From: Ethanoligenens harbinense YUAN-3 | GTDB lineage: Bacteria; Bacillota; Clostridia; Oscillospirales; Ethanoligenentaceae | Direction: 5' to 3' | NCBI RefSeq assembly: GCF_000178115.2 | Contig: NC_014828.1 | Location: 2,617,501-2,681,500 of the forward strand | Length of the DNA stretch: 64,000 nt | Part shown: positions 49,984 to 58,821 of the stretch, in pieces | Numbering within the stretch: the stretch's first letter is position 1 | Layout of the letters: every line of letters starts with the position of its first letter | Program-made: the position numbers and the translations under genes | The notes under the pieces: generated by a model | What the model was told of the DNA's origin: nothing | The model's database searches: none | Seen by the model: only the letters and a program-made list of their open reading frames with translations

Positions 49984-50577
49984 ATGAAAAAGACAATCGC
50001 CCTATTGGCTGCTGTAACGCTGTCTGTTGGCCTGCTGGCCGGGTGCGACTCTGTACCAAACGCCATTGCGTCCGTTTCGTCCACGCCCGCTTCTGTGGCC
50101 TCTCCCGGGGGAAGTGATATTTCCGTTTACTTTCCACGCGCCGGGCAGGACGCCGAAGGGCAGTTGATTTCCCGTCTGTCCGCCGCGCAGAAGACTTTGG
50201 ATGTGGCTATTTACGAGTTCACAGATACCAAGATTGCGGATGCCATCGCCGCCGCAAAAAAGCGCGGCGTGACCGTGCGCCTGATCTCCGACCGGGAATG
50301 CTCCGGCGAAGCGGCACAAAAAAAGGCGCTTAACATCGTGAAGGCTGCCGGCATCCCGATCAGGATCAACAGCCACCCAGGTATCATGCACCTGAAGGTA
50401 TCCATCATCGACGACAGCGTGACGACGACCGGCAGCTTCAACTATACCAAAGGCGCCCAGAACGAGAATGACGAGAACCTGGTCGTCCTGAACAACTCGC
50501 AGATTTCGCAGCAGTACGAGACGCAGTTCAACCGAATGTGGAACGACACAAAGGATTTTACAAACTGGAACAGTTGA
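49984..50577 (+). CDS. Secreted PLD-family nuclease lipoprotein
   Basis: A 197-residue protein starting at ATG 49984. A lipoprotein signal (SVGLLAGC, Cys about 21) precedes a phospholipase-D-like nuclease domain. Its single HKD-type motif (IMHLKVSIIDDSVTTTGSFN) is near residue 136, with DVAIYEFTD and GVTVRLISD upstream. Single-motif PLD nucleases such as Nuc of pKM101 dimerise and cut nucleic acids. The role on this element is unknown. Confidence 0.82.
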   Translation: MKKTIALLAAVTLSVGLLAGCDSVPNAIASVSSTPASVASPGGSDISVYFPRAGQDAEGQLISRLSAAQKTLDVAIYEFTDTKIADAIAAAKKRGVTVRLISDRECSGEAAQKKALNIVKAAGIPIRINSHPGIMHLKVSIIDDSVTTTGSFNYTKGAQNENDENLVVLNNSQISQQYETQFNRMWNDTKDFTNWNS

Positions 50578-50598
50578 ATATCGTTTGTACTATTACTT

Positions 50599-50629
50599 GG
50601 GGAGGCGGGAAACCGTCTCCCCTTTTTTA
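50599..50629 (+). terminator. Strong terminator after the transfer genes
   Basis: Stem GGGGAGGCGG/CCGTCTCCCC with GAAA loop and T6. CCCATAGGGTAAAAG lies about 18 bases beyond it. Confidence 0.9.
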
Positions 50630-50773
50630 TTTTCACCTGTGCCCATAGGGTAAAAGCCATTATTCAGATGGCAGAAAATGGGTGGTTGACAAATGAAAAG
50701 GATATCGCATCACATTAAGCAGAACATGATTATGTACTCATATATCAAAAACATGAAGGGAGGGAAATAAACA

Positions 50774-52168
50774 GTGAGGTACGGTTTTATCAAGTTATCC
50801 AGAAACATGCTTGGTTGGCGTTGGTATCGGGATAATAACACAAAAGCTGTCTTCGTTCACTTTCTAATGGACGCGGCATGGGAACCGACAAAAGTAGATG
50901 GCATCCAGCTTCAGCGTGGCCAGTGCTTCGTATCTATGCCCACACTGGCGAAAGCATTACATATGGGTATGAGCAGTATCCGCACGGCATTGGGCCACCT
51001 TCAGGAAACCGGTGAGATCTCTGTCAATGCGAATTATAGAGGCAATCTGATAACCGTAAACAATTATGAGATGTACCAGTCCATGGACGCGGCCTGGTAT
51101 GTAAAACTGTTTCGGAAGATCCGGCAATGGCGTTGGTACGGTAACACCAACACAAAGGCACTGTTTTTCCATCTGCTGCTTACGGCGGAATATAAGCCCG
51201 AGACGGTTGACGGGAAAGCTCTCGGTCGCGGGCAGTTGATTACAAGAATACCAGATCTGTCAAAGGCATTGGGAATGAGCGCAAGGGAAATCCGCACGGC
51301 CCTTGCCCATCTCGTTGAGACCGGCGAAATCTCTGACGAATCGGATAACCGCGGACGTGTGATTACAATCTGCAAATATGATGATTACCAGGGTGTCCTG
51401 CCCGGAGGCACCGGCGAAGATCGGGATAATTCTCCCGTGCCCGCAGAAAAAGCGACAGGCACACAGGCAGCCGCGCCGCGGCCAATGCGACAGGCAGATC
51501 TGTCAAAAGCGACAGGCACATATGACGTACAGGCGACAGGCAAAGCAAGTGTAGAAGATGGCTTTCCTATGCCAAATGTTGCGCCATCCGCATGTGCCAT
51601 CGACATGCCAGAAACGGCATGCACCAACATGCCTCTTGATGAAAATCCGCATGCTGCCTGTCGCTTCATTGACGTGCCGGTCAACGCGCCTTCCTTTAAT
51701 AAGAATTTAAAGAATTTAAAAAGCGAAGAAGGGGAAGAAACGCGTGCGCGCGCGCTTTCCCCCTGCATCCCAACCAACGAGGATGATGCTTTAACAATCG
51801 ACGGCGTAGCCAAGCTGTATCTCCAGCTATGCCCATCACTGCCCCCGGTATCTTTGCCGCTGACGTTGCCCCGGCGGCACCATATTGCTATCCTGCTGCG
51901 GCAATACCCTGACCGGCAAACTATCCATGCCCTGTTCCAAAAGGCCGAGAGCAGCGCATTTCTCAAGGGCGCTGACGGCAAATGGAAAGCCGACTTTGAT
52001 TGGCTTATAGACCCCACAAATGCCAGCCGTGTTCTGGAGGGCAAATACGATGTGCTCTGGGAGAAGACGCCACGGCCAGGCGGATATATGCCTGTTTCAG
52101 AATTGGAACCCACTTACGATATGCAGGAATACGTAGATTTGTCGATAAAACGGATACTGGAATCATAG
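50774..52168 (+). CDS. Replication-initiator-like protein with duplicated winged helix
   Basis: A 464-residue protein; GTG 50774 follows AGGGAGGG. Residues 1-100 and 115-210 are copies of one winged-helix module (YGFIKLSRNMLGWRWY...TKAVFVHFL... and AWYVKLFRKIRQWRWY...TKALFFHLL...), each ending RG..ITV..Y..YQ. This N-terminal type is known from phage replisome organisers. A variable linker (residues 210-345) precedes a helical C-terminus. A 25-codon leader frame (50693-50770) precedes it. Confidence 0.65.
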   Translation: MRYGFIKLSRNMLGWRWYRDNNTKAVFVHFLMDAAWEPTKVDGIQLQRGQCFVSMPTLAKALHMGMSSIRTALGHLQETGEISVNANYRGNLITVNNYEMYQSMDAAWYVKLFRKIRQWRWYGNTNTKALFFHLLLTAEYKPETVDGKALGRGQLITRIPDLSKALGMSAREIRTALAHLVETGEISDESDNRGRVITICKYDDYQGVLPGGTGEDRDNSPVPAEKATGTQAAAPRPMRQADLSKATGTYDVQATGKASVEDGFPMPNVAPSACAIDMPETACTNMPLDENPHAACRFIDVPVNAPSFNKNLKNLKSEEGEETRARALSPCIPTNEDDALTIDGVAKLYLQLCPSLPPVSLPLTLPRRHHIAILLRQYPDRQTIHALFQKAESSAFLKGADGKWKADFDWLIDPTNASRVLEGKYDVLWEKTPRPGGYMPVSELEPTYDMQEYVDLSIKRILES

Positions 52169-52298
52169 ATAGACTGACATGTTATCGCTGTCCAGCAAAT
52201 AGAAAAAATTGTGCCTCAAAGGCACTTGGAGGTAAAAATGAGTAACACTTATGGTTCGAGGACAGTGGTCGTTGGTTTGTGGAAGGACAGTGAGTTGT

Positions 52299-52859
52299 TT
52301 AGTTTTCGTTTGGTTTTTCAAATAATGTATGTATTTGGCTAAATATAGCATCAAAAGAAATCAGCGAGGCTAAAAAAGTGTAATTCACAACAGACAAGAG
52401 TAAATTCGTAGGATGCTTGTAAAAAGATGATTCTATTTGATTATATCCATACAACAACGTAATAATAATCCCAGTAGAGTAAGCGCATAATTTTTTGAAA
52501 GCGAATCTTTTTTTGTCTCTATCGAAAGTCGGGACAATATTATAATTGTTAGACCATTGAAAATAGCACCAAAATATGTAAACCAGTCCACAGACGACCA
52601 ATGATACAAAGAGGCTCAGATCACTGGCGTGCTTTGCAAAATGTGAAACAGAAAATATAAATGCAAATATACAAGCGAAGGTGTATAACAAATAAAATGC
52701 AAACAAAAGAGAATATCCAGTAGCCGTGTCTACGGTACTGTTATTTTCCCCTTTAAGAATTAATTTGTCGATCAATATGTTTATCCCAATTACGATAATT
52801 CGAGAGCCTACAAATATAATGACCGAAGAAAAAATTAAAATAAAATCATCTACACCCAT
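52299..52859 (-). CDS. AT-rich cargo membrane protein
   Basis: A 186-residue protein starting at 52859 behind AAGGAG. It has about five membrane helices (8-30, 48-70, 80-100, 122-138, 150-170) and no catalytic motif. The AT-rich composition and reverse orientation match the cargo genes at 4849 and 29959-31486. Function unknown. Confidence 0.5.
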   Translation of the reverse strand: MGVDDFILIFSSVIIFVGSRIIVIGINILIDKLILKGENNSTVDTATGYSLLFAFYLLYTFACIFAFIFSVSHFAKHASDLSLFVSLVVCGLVYIFWCYFQWSNNYNIVPTFDRDKKRFAFKKLCAYSTGIIITLLYGYNQIESSFYKHPTNLLLSVVNYTFLASLISFDAIFSQIHTLFEKPNEN

Positions 52860-52922
52860 AATTGCTCCTTGTGTAGTTTAAATTACTACTTGAATCATAA
52901 TGAAAAATTATATTATATATTA

Positions 52923-52964
52923 TTGACATATGTATCCACATAATATATAATATATGTATCCACA
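52923..52964 (+). promoter_or_regulatory. Promoter with two direct-repeat operators
   Basis: TTGACA (52923) and TATAAT (52946) with 17-base spacing. ATATGTATCCACA occurs twice (52928-52940 and 52952-52964), 24 bases apart, covering the promoter. It probably serves self-repression by the next gene. Confidence 0.75.
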
Positions 52965-52982
52965 AAAGAAAGAAGGGTGAAA

Positions 52983-53159
52983 ATGCCACGAACTGGACGA
53001 CCAACCGATGACCCTAAGACCCTTAACACAAGGATACGATTTTCGGAAGGTGATGTTCAAAAACTGGACTACTGCTGCAAGGTGTTGGGCCTTACCAAAG
53101 CGGAAGTGATCCGGCAAGGAATTGAAGAAATGTATCAAAAGGCCCAAAAGCAAAAATGA
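52983..53159 (+). CDS. Ribbon-helix-helix regulator
   Basis: A 58-residue protein starting at ATG 52983 after AAGGGTG. TLNTRIRFSEGDVQKLDYCCKVLGLTKAEVIRQGIEEMY is a standard ribbon-helix-helix (CopG-like) sequence. The strong promoter with paired operators directly upstream suggests autoregulation. It may be a copy-control or antitoxin-type protein. Confidence 0.75.
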   Translation: MPRTGRPTDDPKTLNTRIRFSEGDVQKLDYCCKVLGLTKAEVIRQGIEEMYQKAQKQK

Positions 53160-53279
53160 AGCAGCCCCTCACCCTGAACAAGTAGTGGACTGCTACATAC
53201 CGACAGGGCAAACCCTATCCGAGACCATTATACCAGATGGGGCTACCTTGTCAAACACAGAGTTTGAAAGGAGCTTATA

Positions 53280-53429
53280 ATGAACACCATACAATCTATT
53301 GCGAAACTGGAGGCGCTTATTGCCTCCTTGGCCGGATACTCCGCCGAGGACTATCAGGAGATCGAGGACGCCGCTGCGCGGGGACTGGAGCGCGCCCGGG
53401 TGGAACTCATTTTAAAAGACGCTGTATGA
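53280..53429 (+). CDS. Small protein at the element edge
   Basis: A 49-residue protein starting at ATG 53280 with GAAAGGAGC upstream. It is acidic and helical (LEALIASLAGYSAEDYQEIEDAAARGLERARVEL). It is the last element-type gene before the tRNA. Confidence 0.5.
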   Translation: MNTIQSIAKLEALIASLAGYSAEDYQEIEDAAARGLERARVELILKDAV

Positions 53430-53464
53430 TTGCATGCCATTTTGCACCCATTACTTACTTCTAA

Positions 53465-53486
53465 TTTTGTCCACTTTTTGTCCACT
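53465..53486 (+). repeat. Direct repeat TTTTGTCCACT x2, possible integrase arm sites
   Basis: Two copies head to tail, about 105 bases from the 3' end of the tRNA gene. Arm-type sites of tyrosine integrases often look like this. No integrase gene is in the window, so this is tentative. Confidence 0.35.
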
Positions 53487-53543
53487 CGTTCATGTATGAG
53501 ATGTACCATGGTATACCATAATTTCGTATTTGAACGCAAAACG

Positions 53544-53587
53544 AAATGCCACCCTATGGCTTAGGTAAGCCGTGGAGTGGCATTTTT
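53544..53587. terminator. Hairpin between element and tRNA
   Basis: AAATGCCAC pairs with GTGGCATTT, and GGCTT with AAGCC inside; T5 follows on the plus strand. Confidence 0.6.
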
Positions 53588-53590
53588 AGC

Positions 53591-53666
53591 TGGTGCGCGC
53601 TGAGGAACTCGAATCCCCGACCCTTCGCACGTCAAGCGAAAGCTCTACCAGCTGAGCTAAGCGCGC
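53591..53666 (-). tRNA. tRNA-Val (anticodon GAC)
   Basis: A 76-base tRNA on the minus strand, 3' CCA encoded. Acceptor GCGCGC pairs fully, anticodon stem TTCGC/GCGAA encloses TTGACGT (anticodon GAC), and the T-loop is GATTCGAGTTC-like. Its 3' end faces the mobile element, the usual orientation for integration into a tRNA gene. Confidence 0.93.
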
Positions 53667-53779
53667 AAATAAGTGACGAGTGATATTATACAGCATTTTT
53701 CTGCGATATGCAAGCCCTAATTTTTCTTTTTGACCGATTTTCTACACACCGGAAACGGTGAATTTTTTCCCGTGTATTG

Positions 53780-53807
53780 TTGACAACAACAAAGTTTATG
53801 TTATAAT
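53780..53807 (+). promoter_or_regulatory. Promoter of the S-box/metK unit
   Basis: TTGACA and TATAAT with 16-base spacing, about 85 bases before the riboswitch. Confidence 0.75.
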
Positions 53808-53893
53808 AAAGAACGTGATTGCGGTACATTTTTAAGCATATATGTGCACTTGGTTTTGTTTGCCGCAGCACCTACAATTACATAAGATCTTGA

Positions 53894-54000
53894 CCTTATC
53901 AAGAGAGGCTGAGGGAAAGGCCCTGTGAAGCCCGGCAACCTGCACATGGATGCAAGGTGCCAATTCCTGCGGAGTGGATAACCGTGCAGATGAGGAGTTT
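53894..54000 (+). ncRNA. SAM-I (S-box) riboswitch
   Basis: The conserved S-box segments are in order: CTTATCAAGAGAGGC, TGAGGGA, GGCCCTGTGAAGCCCGGCAACC, a variable hairpin, AAGGTGCCAATTCC and GATGAGG. It senses S-adenosylmethionine and controls metK through the terminator that follows. Confidence 0.93.
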
Positions 54001-54010
54001 GTTAGCAATC

Positions 54011-54039
54011 GCCCTCCGGTTATTGGCCGGAGGGTTTTT
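54011..54039 (+). terminator. Riboswitch-controlled terminator
   Basis: Stem CCCTCCGG/CCGGAGGG then T5. It is expected to form when SAM is bound. Confidence 0.85.
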
Positions 54040-54071
54040 GTGTCAAGATGGGCCAACAAGGAGGAAAACCA

Positions 54072-55253
54072 ATGGCGACCAAAAGTTATTTCACATCCGA
54101 ATCCGTTACGGAAGGGCATCCGGATAAACTCTGCGACCAGATTTCCGATGCGATCCTTGACGCAATCATCGCACAGGACCCTGTGGCGCGTGTGGCGTGT
54201 GAAACGTTCGCGACCACCGGCCTGGTGCTGGTGGCGGGCGAAATCAGCACCAACTGCTATGTAGACATCCCCAAAGTGGTACGCAACACCATTCGTGATA
54301 TTGGCTACACCCGTGCCAAATTTGGCCTGGACTGCGAAAACTGCTCGGTGCTGACCGCCATTGATGAGCAGTCTCCCGACATTGCCGCAGGTGTGAACGT
54401 GTCTTTGGAAACACGCGGCGGAAAAAATGAGATTGCAGACATTGGCGCAGGCGACCAGGGCATGATGTTCGGGTATGCCTGCAACGAGACTCCGGAACTG
54501 ATGCCGCTGCCCATCTCTCTGGCTCACCGGCTGGCACGCAGGCTCACCGAAGTACGCAAAAACGGCGAACTCTCCTATCTGCGGCCGGACGGCAAAACCC
54601 AGGTCACCGTGGAATATGACGGCGACAAACCGGTGCGGGTGGACACCGTCGTCGTGTCCGCGCAGCACAACCCGGACGTTACCACCGAGCAGATTCACCA
54701 GGACATCCTCTCCAAAGTCATCAACGCCGTTATCCCTGAAAACCTGCTGGATGACCAGACACGGTATTTCATCAACCCCACCGGCCGTTTCGTGGTCGGC
54801 GGACCTGCGGGCGACACCGGCCTGACCGGGCGCAAGATCATTGTGGACACCTATGGCGGCTACGCCCGTCACGGCGGCGGCGCTTTTTCCGGCAAAGATC
54901 CGACGAAGGTGGATCGTTCCGGCGCATATGCCGCACGCTATGTTGCAAAAAATATCGTAGCCGCCGGCCTGGCCGACAAATGTGAAGTGGAGATCGCCTA
55001 TGCCATCGGCGTGGCCAACCCGGTCTCCATCCTGGTGGATACTTTCCACACACATAAGATTCCCGAAGCCCGTATCCAGGAACTGGTCAAAGAACATTTC
55101 GACCTGCGCCCGGCTGCCATCATCCAAAAACTGGACCTGCGCAAGCCTATCTTCCGGAATCTGGCCGCTTATGGCCATATGGGCCGCGAAGATCTGGGTG
55201 TTTCGTTTGAAAAGACCGATCTAGCTGAAACCCTGCGAAAGGCCGCTTTCTAA
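54072..55253 (+). CDS. metK: S-adenosylmethionine synthetase
   Basis: A 393-residue protein starting at ATG 54072 with AAGGAGG eight bases upstream. The family signatures are present: [13 protein letters not shown] near residues 10-22, [12 protein letters not shown] near 116-127, and the Gly-rich [16 protein letters not shown] near 265-280. It makes SAM from methionine and ATP and is regulated by the S-box leader. The length is normal. Confidence 0.97.
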   Translation: MATKSYFTSESVTEGHPDKLCDQISDAILDAIIAQDPVARVACETFATTGLVLVAGEISTNCYVDIPKVVRNTIRDIGYTRAKFGLDCENCSVLTAIDEQSPDIAAGVNVSLETRGGKNEIADIGAGDQGMMFGYACNETPELMPLPISLAHRLARRLTEVRKNGELSYLRPDGKTQVTVEYDGDKPVRVDTVVVSAQHNPDVTTEQIHQDILSKVINAVIPENLLDDQTRYFINPTGRFVVGGPAGDTGLTGRKIIVDTYGGYARHGGGAFSGKDPTKVDRSGAYAARYVAKNIVAAGLADKCEVEIAYAIGVANPVSILVDTFHTHKIPEARIQELVKEHFDLRPAAIIQKLDLRKPIFRNLAAYGHMGREDLGVSFEKTDLAETLRKAAF

Positions 55254-55267
55254 TCAAGCGTGACGAT

Positions 55268-55310
55268 AAAGCAAAGGCCGCTGCCTATACGGGCAGCGGC
55301 CTTTGCTTTA
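55268..55310 (+). terminator. Terminator after metK
   Basis: A long near-perfect stem AAAGCAAAGGCCGCTGCC/GGCAGCGGCCTTTGCTTT. Confidence 0.9.
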
Positions 55311-55454
55311 TGCGGATTTTGCCAGTTCTATGTTCGTCCAACTCAATTGATTTACAAAAGATGCACAAAGTTATCCTGCATTTTTGCGGGGTCTTTCAGT
55401 CGATTTCACCACCGGCACATTCCTATCATAGACTGGAAAAAAGGGGTGGTGGAT

Positions 55455-55796
55455 ATGTTCCAACTGATTGCCGGCATTACGATTGCGTTTTTCACCGTGA
55501 TTGGCATCACCGAGGTGTTCCGCTGCGGCCTGCGGTATTTGCTGACGCCTCCCGAAGACCGCGTAACTTATGTGGTGCGGGTGCATGGCAGGGATGAGGG
55601 CGTGGAATACATCGTGCGTGCGCTGGCTTTTGCCGCACGCGAGCAATGTGCCAGAAACGTGCCTGTCATCATTCTGATCGACGACGATATGGATACGCAA
55701 ACACGGCAGATCTGCGATGTGCTTGCCGGAGAACTGGGCTGTGTGCGCGTTTGCAAATCACAGGAAATTCCACGCGTGATCAATGCGGAAGCCTGA
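55455..55796 (+). CDS. Hypothetical membrane-anchored protein
   Basis: A 113-residue protein; ATG 55455 follows GGGGTGGTGG. One membrane helix at residues 2-24, then a compact alpha/beta domain (VTYVVRVHGRDEGVEYIVRALAFAAREQ...VPVIILIDDDMDTQTRQICDVLAGEL). It looks like a small conserved clostridial protein of unknown role. Confidence 0.6.
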   Translation: MFQLIAGITIAFFTVIGITEVFRCGLRYLLTPPEDRVTYVVRVHGRDEGVEYIVRALAFAAREQCARNVPVIILIDDDMDTQTRQICDVLAGELGCVRVCKSQEIPRVINAEA

Positions 55797-55814
55797 GTTC
55801 TCGGTGTCGCTCGC

Positions 55815-55858
55815 CAAACAAAAAGCCGCACAGGCTTTGCCGTGCGGCTTTTTGTTTG
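55815..55858. terminator. Bidirectional terminator between 55455 gene and nrdG
   Basis: CAAACAAAAAGCCGCAC pairs with GTGCGGCTTTTTGTTTG, giving U-runs in both directions. Confidence 0.9.
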
Positions 55859-55863
55859 TTATC

Positions 55864-56385
55864 CTAACGGGGTTCATCCAGTCGTTTCGGCATTGGGGCA
55901 CCGCTTTGCAGTGACATGGGCACATCCAGCAGGCGCTGGTTGGCGGACCCTTTATACAGCAGATCGTAACTCATTTTATCCTGTTCAAACCGACCGTCCA
56001 CCAGGACGTCCAGCACGCGGAGCAGGTGCAGCACATCCGGCTCGGCCACGCTGCGCGCCGCCAGCTCTTCCCAAGTGTACCCCGTATACGCCCAGACGGA
56101 GTAGCCCGCATCTTTGGCTTGTTCCGCCAGTTCCTCCATTGCATCGCACTGGCAGAACGGTTCGCCGCCACTCAGGGTCAGGCCCGCGAGCAGCGGGTTT
56201 TCCCGCATGGCGGCCAGCACCTTTTCAGGCGGCGTCTCATGCCCGCCCGCAAACGGCCAGGTCTGAGCGTTCTGGCAGCCGGCGCAGTGGTGCGGGCAGC
56301 CTTGCGCAAATACCACGAACCGGATGCCCGGCCCGTCTACGATGGACTCCCGGACTACCCCCGCCAGACGCAGCGGCGCGCTCAA
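55864..56385 (-). CDS. nrdG: Anaerobic ribonucleotide reductase activating protein
   Basis: A 173-residue radical SAM activase. The cluster-binding CPHHCAGCQN (CxxxCxxC) is near residues 30-39, and GGEPF is conserved near 75. It makes the glycyl radical in NrdD, whose gene overlaps its start by four bases. Confidence 0.95.
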   Translation of the reverse strand: MSAPLRLAGVVRESIVDGPGIRFVVFAQGCPHHCAGCQNAQTWPFAGGHETPPEKVLAAMRENPLLAGLTLSGGEPFCQCDAMEELAEQAKDAGYSVWAYTGYTWEELAARSVAEPDVLHLLRVLDVLVDGRFEQDKMSYDLLYKGSANQRLLDVPMSLQSGAPMPKRLDEPR

Positions 56386-58727
56386 AGATTCTCCATCTGC
56401 CGCACTTTTTCATTGCAGTCGAGATGCTTCACACGGTCGTGTTCCTCGGCGCGCTTGGCGTTGTTGAAACGGTCGAGCGTGCCCACCAGATACCCGGTGA
56501 TGCGGCGGATACGCTCAAACGGATGCTCGTCATCCTCCGCGCGTCCGCATTTGGGGCAGCGATCACCGATGATGCCCGTAAAGCCGCAGACCGGGTCACG
56601 GTCCACCGGGTGATTGATGGCGCCGTATCCGATGTTGTTTTCTTTCATGCAGCGCACCACAGCCTCAAACGCGTCCAGATTCTTGGTGGGGTCGCCGTCC
56701 AGTTCAATATATGTAATGTGGCCGCCGTTGGTCAGTTCATGGTACGGTCCTTCCAACTGGATCTTCTGGAACGCGCTGATGGGATAATAGACCGGCACAT
56801 GGAACGAGTTGGTGTAATAGTCGCGGTCGGTAACGCCCTCGATGATGCCGAAGCGCTCTTTATCCATCCGCACGAAACGACCGGACAGGCCCTCCGCCGG
56901 GGTGGCGATGAGCGAAAAATTCAGATTGTGACGCACGGTGGCCTCATCCATCCGTTTGCGCATGTGCCCCACGATCTCCAGCCCCAGATTCTGCGCGCGC
57001 TCCGATTCACCGTGGTGCTCGCCGATCAGCGCCTTGAGGCACTCCGCCAACCCAATGAAACCGAGCGTGAGCGTACCGTGCTTGAGCACTTCACGCACTT
57101 CGTCGTCCGGCCCAAGTTTCTCCGAGCCCAGCCAGATGCCCTGGCCCATCAGGAACGGGAAATTCCGCACCTTTTTCCGCCCCTGAATCTCAAAACGGTC
57201 GAGCAGTTGGTCGATCACCAGCTCGATCTTACGGTCGAGCTCTTCGAAAAAGGCATCCACATCACCGTGACTGCGCAGGGCAATGCGCGGCAGATTGACC
57301 GAGGTGAAACTCAGATTGCCGCGACTGTTGATGATCTCATGCGTGGGGTCCACATAATTGCCACCCACGCGCGTGCGGCAGCCCATATAGGCCATCTCGG
57401 TTTCGGGATGTCCTTCCTTATAATACTGCAAGTTAAACGGCGCGTCGATAAACGAAAAGTTCGGGAACATGCGTTTGGCGCTCACGCGGCAGGCCAGCCG
57501 GAACAGGTCGTAGTTCGGGTCGCCCTGCTCGTAGCTCACGCCTTCCTTCACGCGGAAGATCTGGATGGGAAAAATGGGGGTTTCGCCGTTGCCCAGACCC
57601 GCCTCGGTGGCCAGCAGCACATTGCGCACGGCCATGCGGCCCTCGGGCGTGGTATCCATACCGTAATTGATGGAGGAAAACGGGATCTGCGCGCCCGCGC
57701 GGCTGTGCATGGTGTTGAGGTTGTGAATGAACGCCTCCATGGCCTGGTAGGTTGCACGGTCGGTTTCCTCATAGGCGCGCCTGAGGGTAAATGCCTGCGC
57801 GCGCCGCACGATGTCTTCCGCATAGGTTTTTTGCAGCAGCGCCGACTCGCGGGTCTGGTAGGCGTTGTTGTTAGCCAGCACCGGCAGAATCCCCTGCTCG
57901 TCCAAAAGCGCCGCCACGGCTGCGACGGTCTTCTCCGCGTTTGCGTCCTCCGCAATCAGTTCCAGCGCACGGGCCATGTTCTGCCGGTAGCGTCTCGCAT
58001 AGGTCTTGCGCACGCCGATGGCCATGGCATAATCGAAATTCGGGACACTCTGGCCGCCGTGTTGGTCGTTCTGGTTGGACTGGATGGCAATACAAGCCAG
58101 CGCCGTGTAGCTGTTGATGTCGTTGGGCTCGCGCAGGAAGCCATGCCCGGTGCAGAAACCGTTTTCAAACAGCTTGACCAGGTCGATCTGGCAGCAGGTG
58201 GTGGTCAGCGTCAGAAAATCAAGGTCATGAATGTGAATGTCGCCTTCACGGTGGGCTTTGGCGTGTTCAGGCTTGAGCACGAACATATCATAAAACTGCT
58301 TGGCGCCCTCGGAACCGTATTTGAGCATAGTGCCCATGGCGGTATCGCCGTCAATGTTGGCGTTTTCGCGCTTAAGGTCGTTGTCCAGCGAGGATTTGAA
58401 GGTGAGCTCCTCATAGATCTTCATCAGACGGGTGTTCATGTCCCGCACGCGGGTGCGGTTGGCCCTGTAAAGGATATACGCTTTCGCGGTACGGGCATGC
58501 CCGGTCTCAATGAGCACGTGCTCCACAATATCCTGTATGCCCTCCACGGTGGGAATGCTGTCCCCGGAACGGCGCTGGATCTCCTCCGTCACCTTTTCGG
58601 CAAGAGCCACTGCCATGTCATAATCGTGGCCGCCGTTGGCTCTGGCGGCTTTATAGATGGCATTCGCAATCTTTTCCATATTGAACGGGGCCTCGCGTCC
58701 GTCACGTTTTCTGATCCGGGTAATCAT
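56382..58727 (-). CDS. nrdD: Anaerobic ribonucleoside-triphosphate reductase
   Basis: A 781-residue class III reductase. An ATP-cone is at residues 1-95 (ITRIRKRDGREAPFNMEKIANAIYKA). The central domain carries the substrate site. The C-terminal RITGYLVGTLDRFNN near 745-760 is the glycyl radical loop, preceded by the Cys pair of DRCPKCGR that likely binds zinc. It reduces NTPs to dNTPs without oxygen, supporting an anaerobic host. Confidence 0.96.
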   Translation of the reverse strand: MITRIRKRDGREAPFNMEKIANAIYKAARANGGHDYDMAVALAEKVTEEIQRRSGDSIPTVEGIQDIVEHVLIETGHARTAKAYILYRANRTRVRDMNTRLMKIYEELTFKSSLDNDLKRENANIDGDTAMGTMLKYGSEGAKQFYDMFVLKPEHAKAHREGDIHIHDLDFLTLTTTCCQIDLVKLFENGFCTGHGFLREPNDINSYTALACIAIQSNQNDQHGGQSVPNFDYAMAIGVRKTYARRYRQNMARALELIAEDANAEKTVAAVAALLDEQGILPVLANNNAYQTRESALLQKTYAEDIVRRAQAFTLRRAYEETDRATYQAMEAFIHNLNTMHSRAGAQIPFSSINYGMDTTPEGRMAVRNVLLATEAGLGNGETPIFPIQIFRVKEGVSYEQGDPNYDLFRLACRVSAKRMFPNFSFIDAPFNLQYYKEGHPETEMAYMGCRTRVGGNYVDPTHEIINSRGNLSFTSVNLPRIALRSHGDVDAFFEELDRKIELVIDQLLDRFEIQGRKKVRNFPFLMGQGIWLGSEKLGPDDEVREVLKHGTLTLGFIGLAECLKALIGEHHGESERAQNLGLEIVGHMRKRMDEATVRHNLNFSLIATPAEGLSGRFVRMDKERFGIIEGVTDRDYYTNSFHVPVYYPISAFQKIQLEGPYHELTNGGHITYIELDGDPTKNLDAFEAVVRCMKENNIGYGAINHPVDRDPVCGFTGIIGDRCPKCGRAEDDEHPFERIRRITGYLVGTLDRFNNAKRAEEHDRVKHLDCNEKVRQMENL

Positions 58728-58743
58728 CCGCGTCTCTCCTTTA

Positions 58744-58821
58744 ACACTATATATAGTATGCCTGCTGCTTTTACATCCAGCATGATGTGTTTATTATACC
58801 CAACCGAATACCATTTTGCAA
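58744..58821 (-). promoter_or_regulatory. nrdD promoter with NrdR-like box
   Basis: Minus strand TTGCAA (58816-58821) and TATAAT (58793-58798), 17-base spacing. ACACTATATATAGTAT (58744-58759) lies between promoter and start and matches 14 of 16 positions of the NrdR box, so NrdR repression is likely. Confidence 0.75.

Noticed and set aside
53832-55178. A 448-codon reverse frame opposite metK
   Set aside because: Antisense shadow of a highly conserved housekeeping gene.
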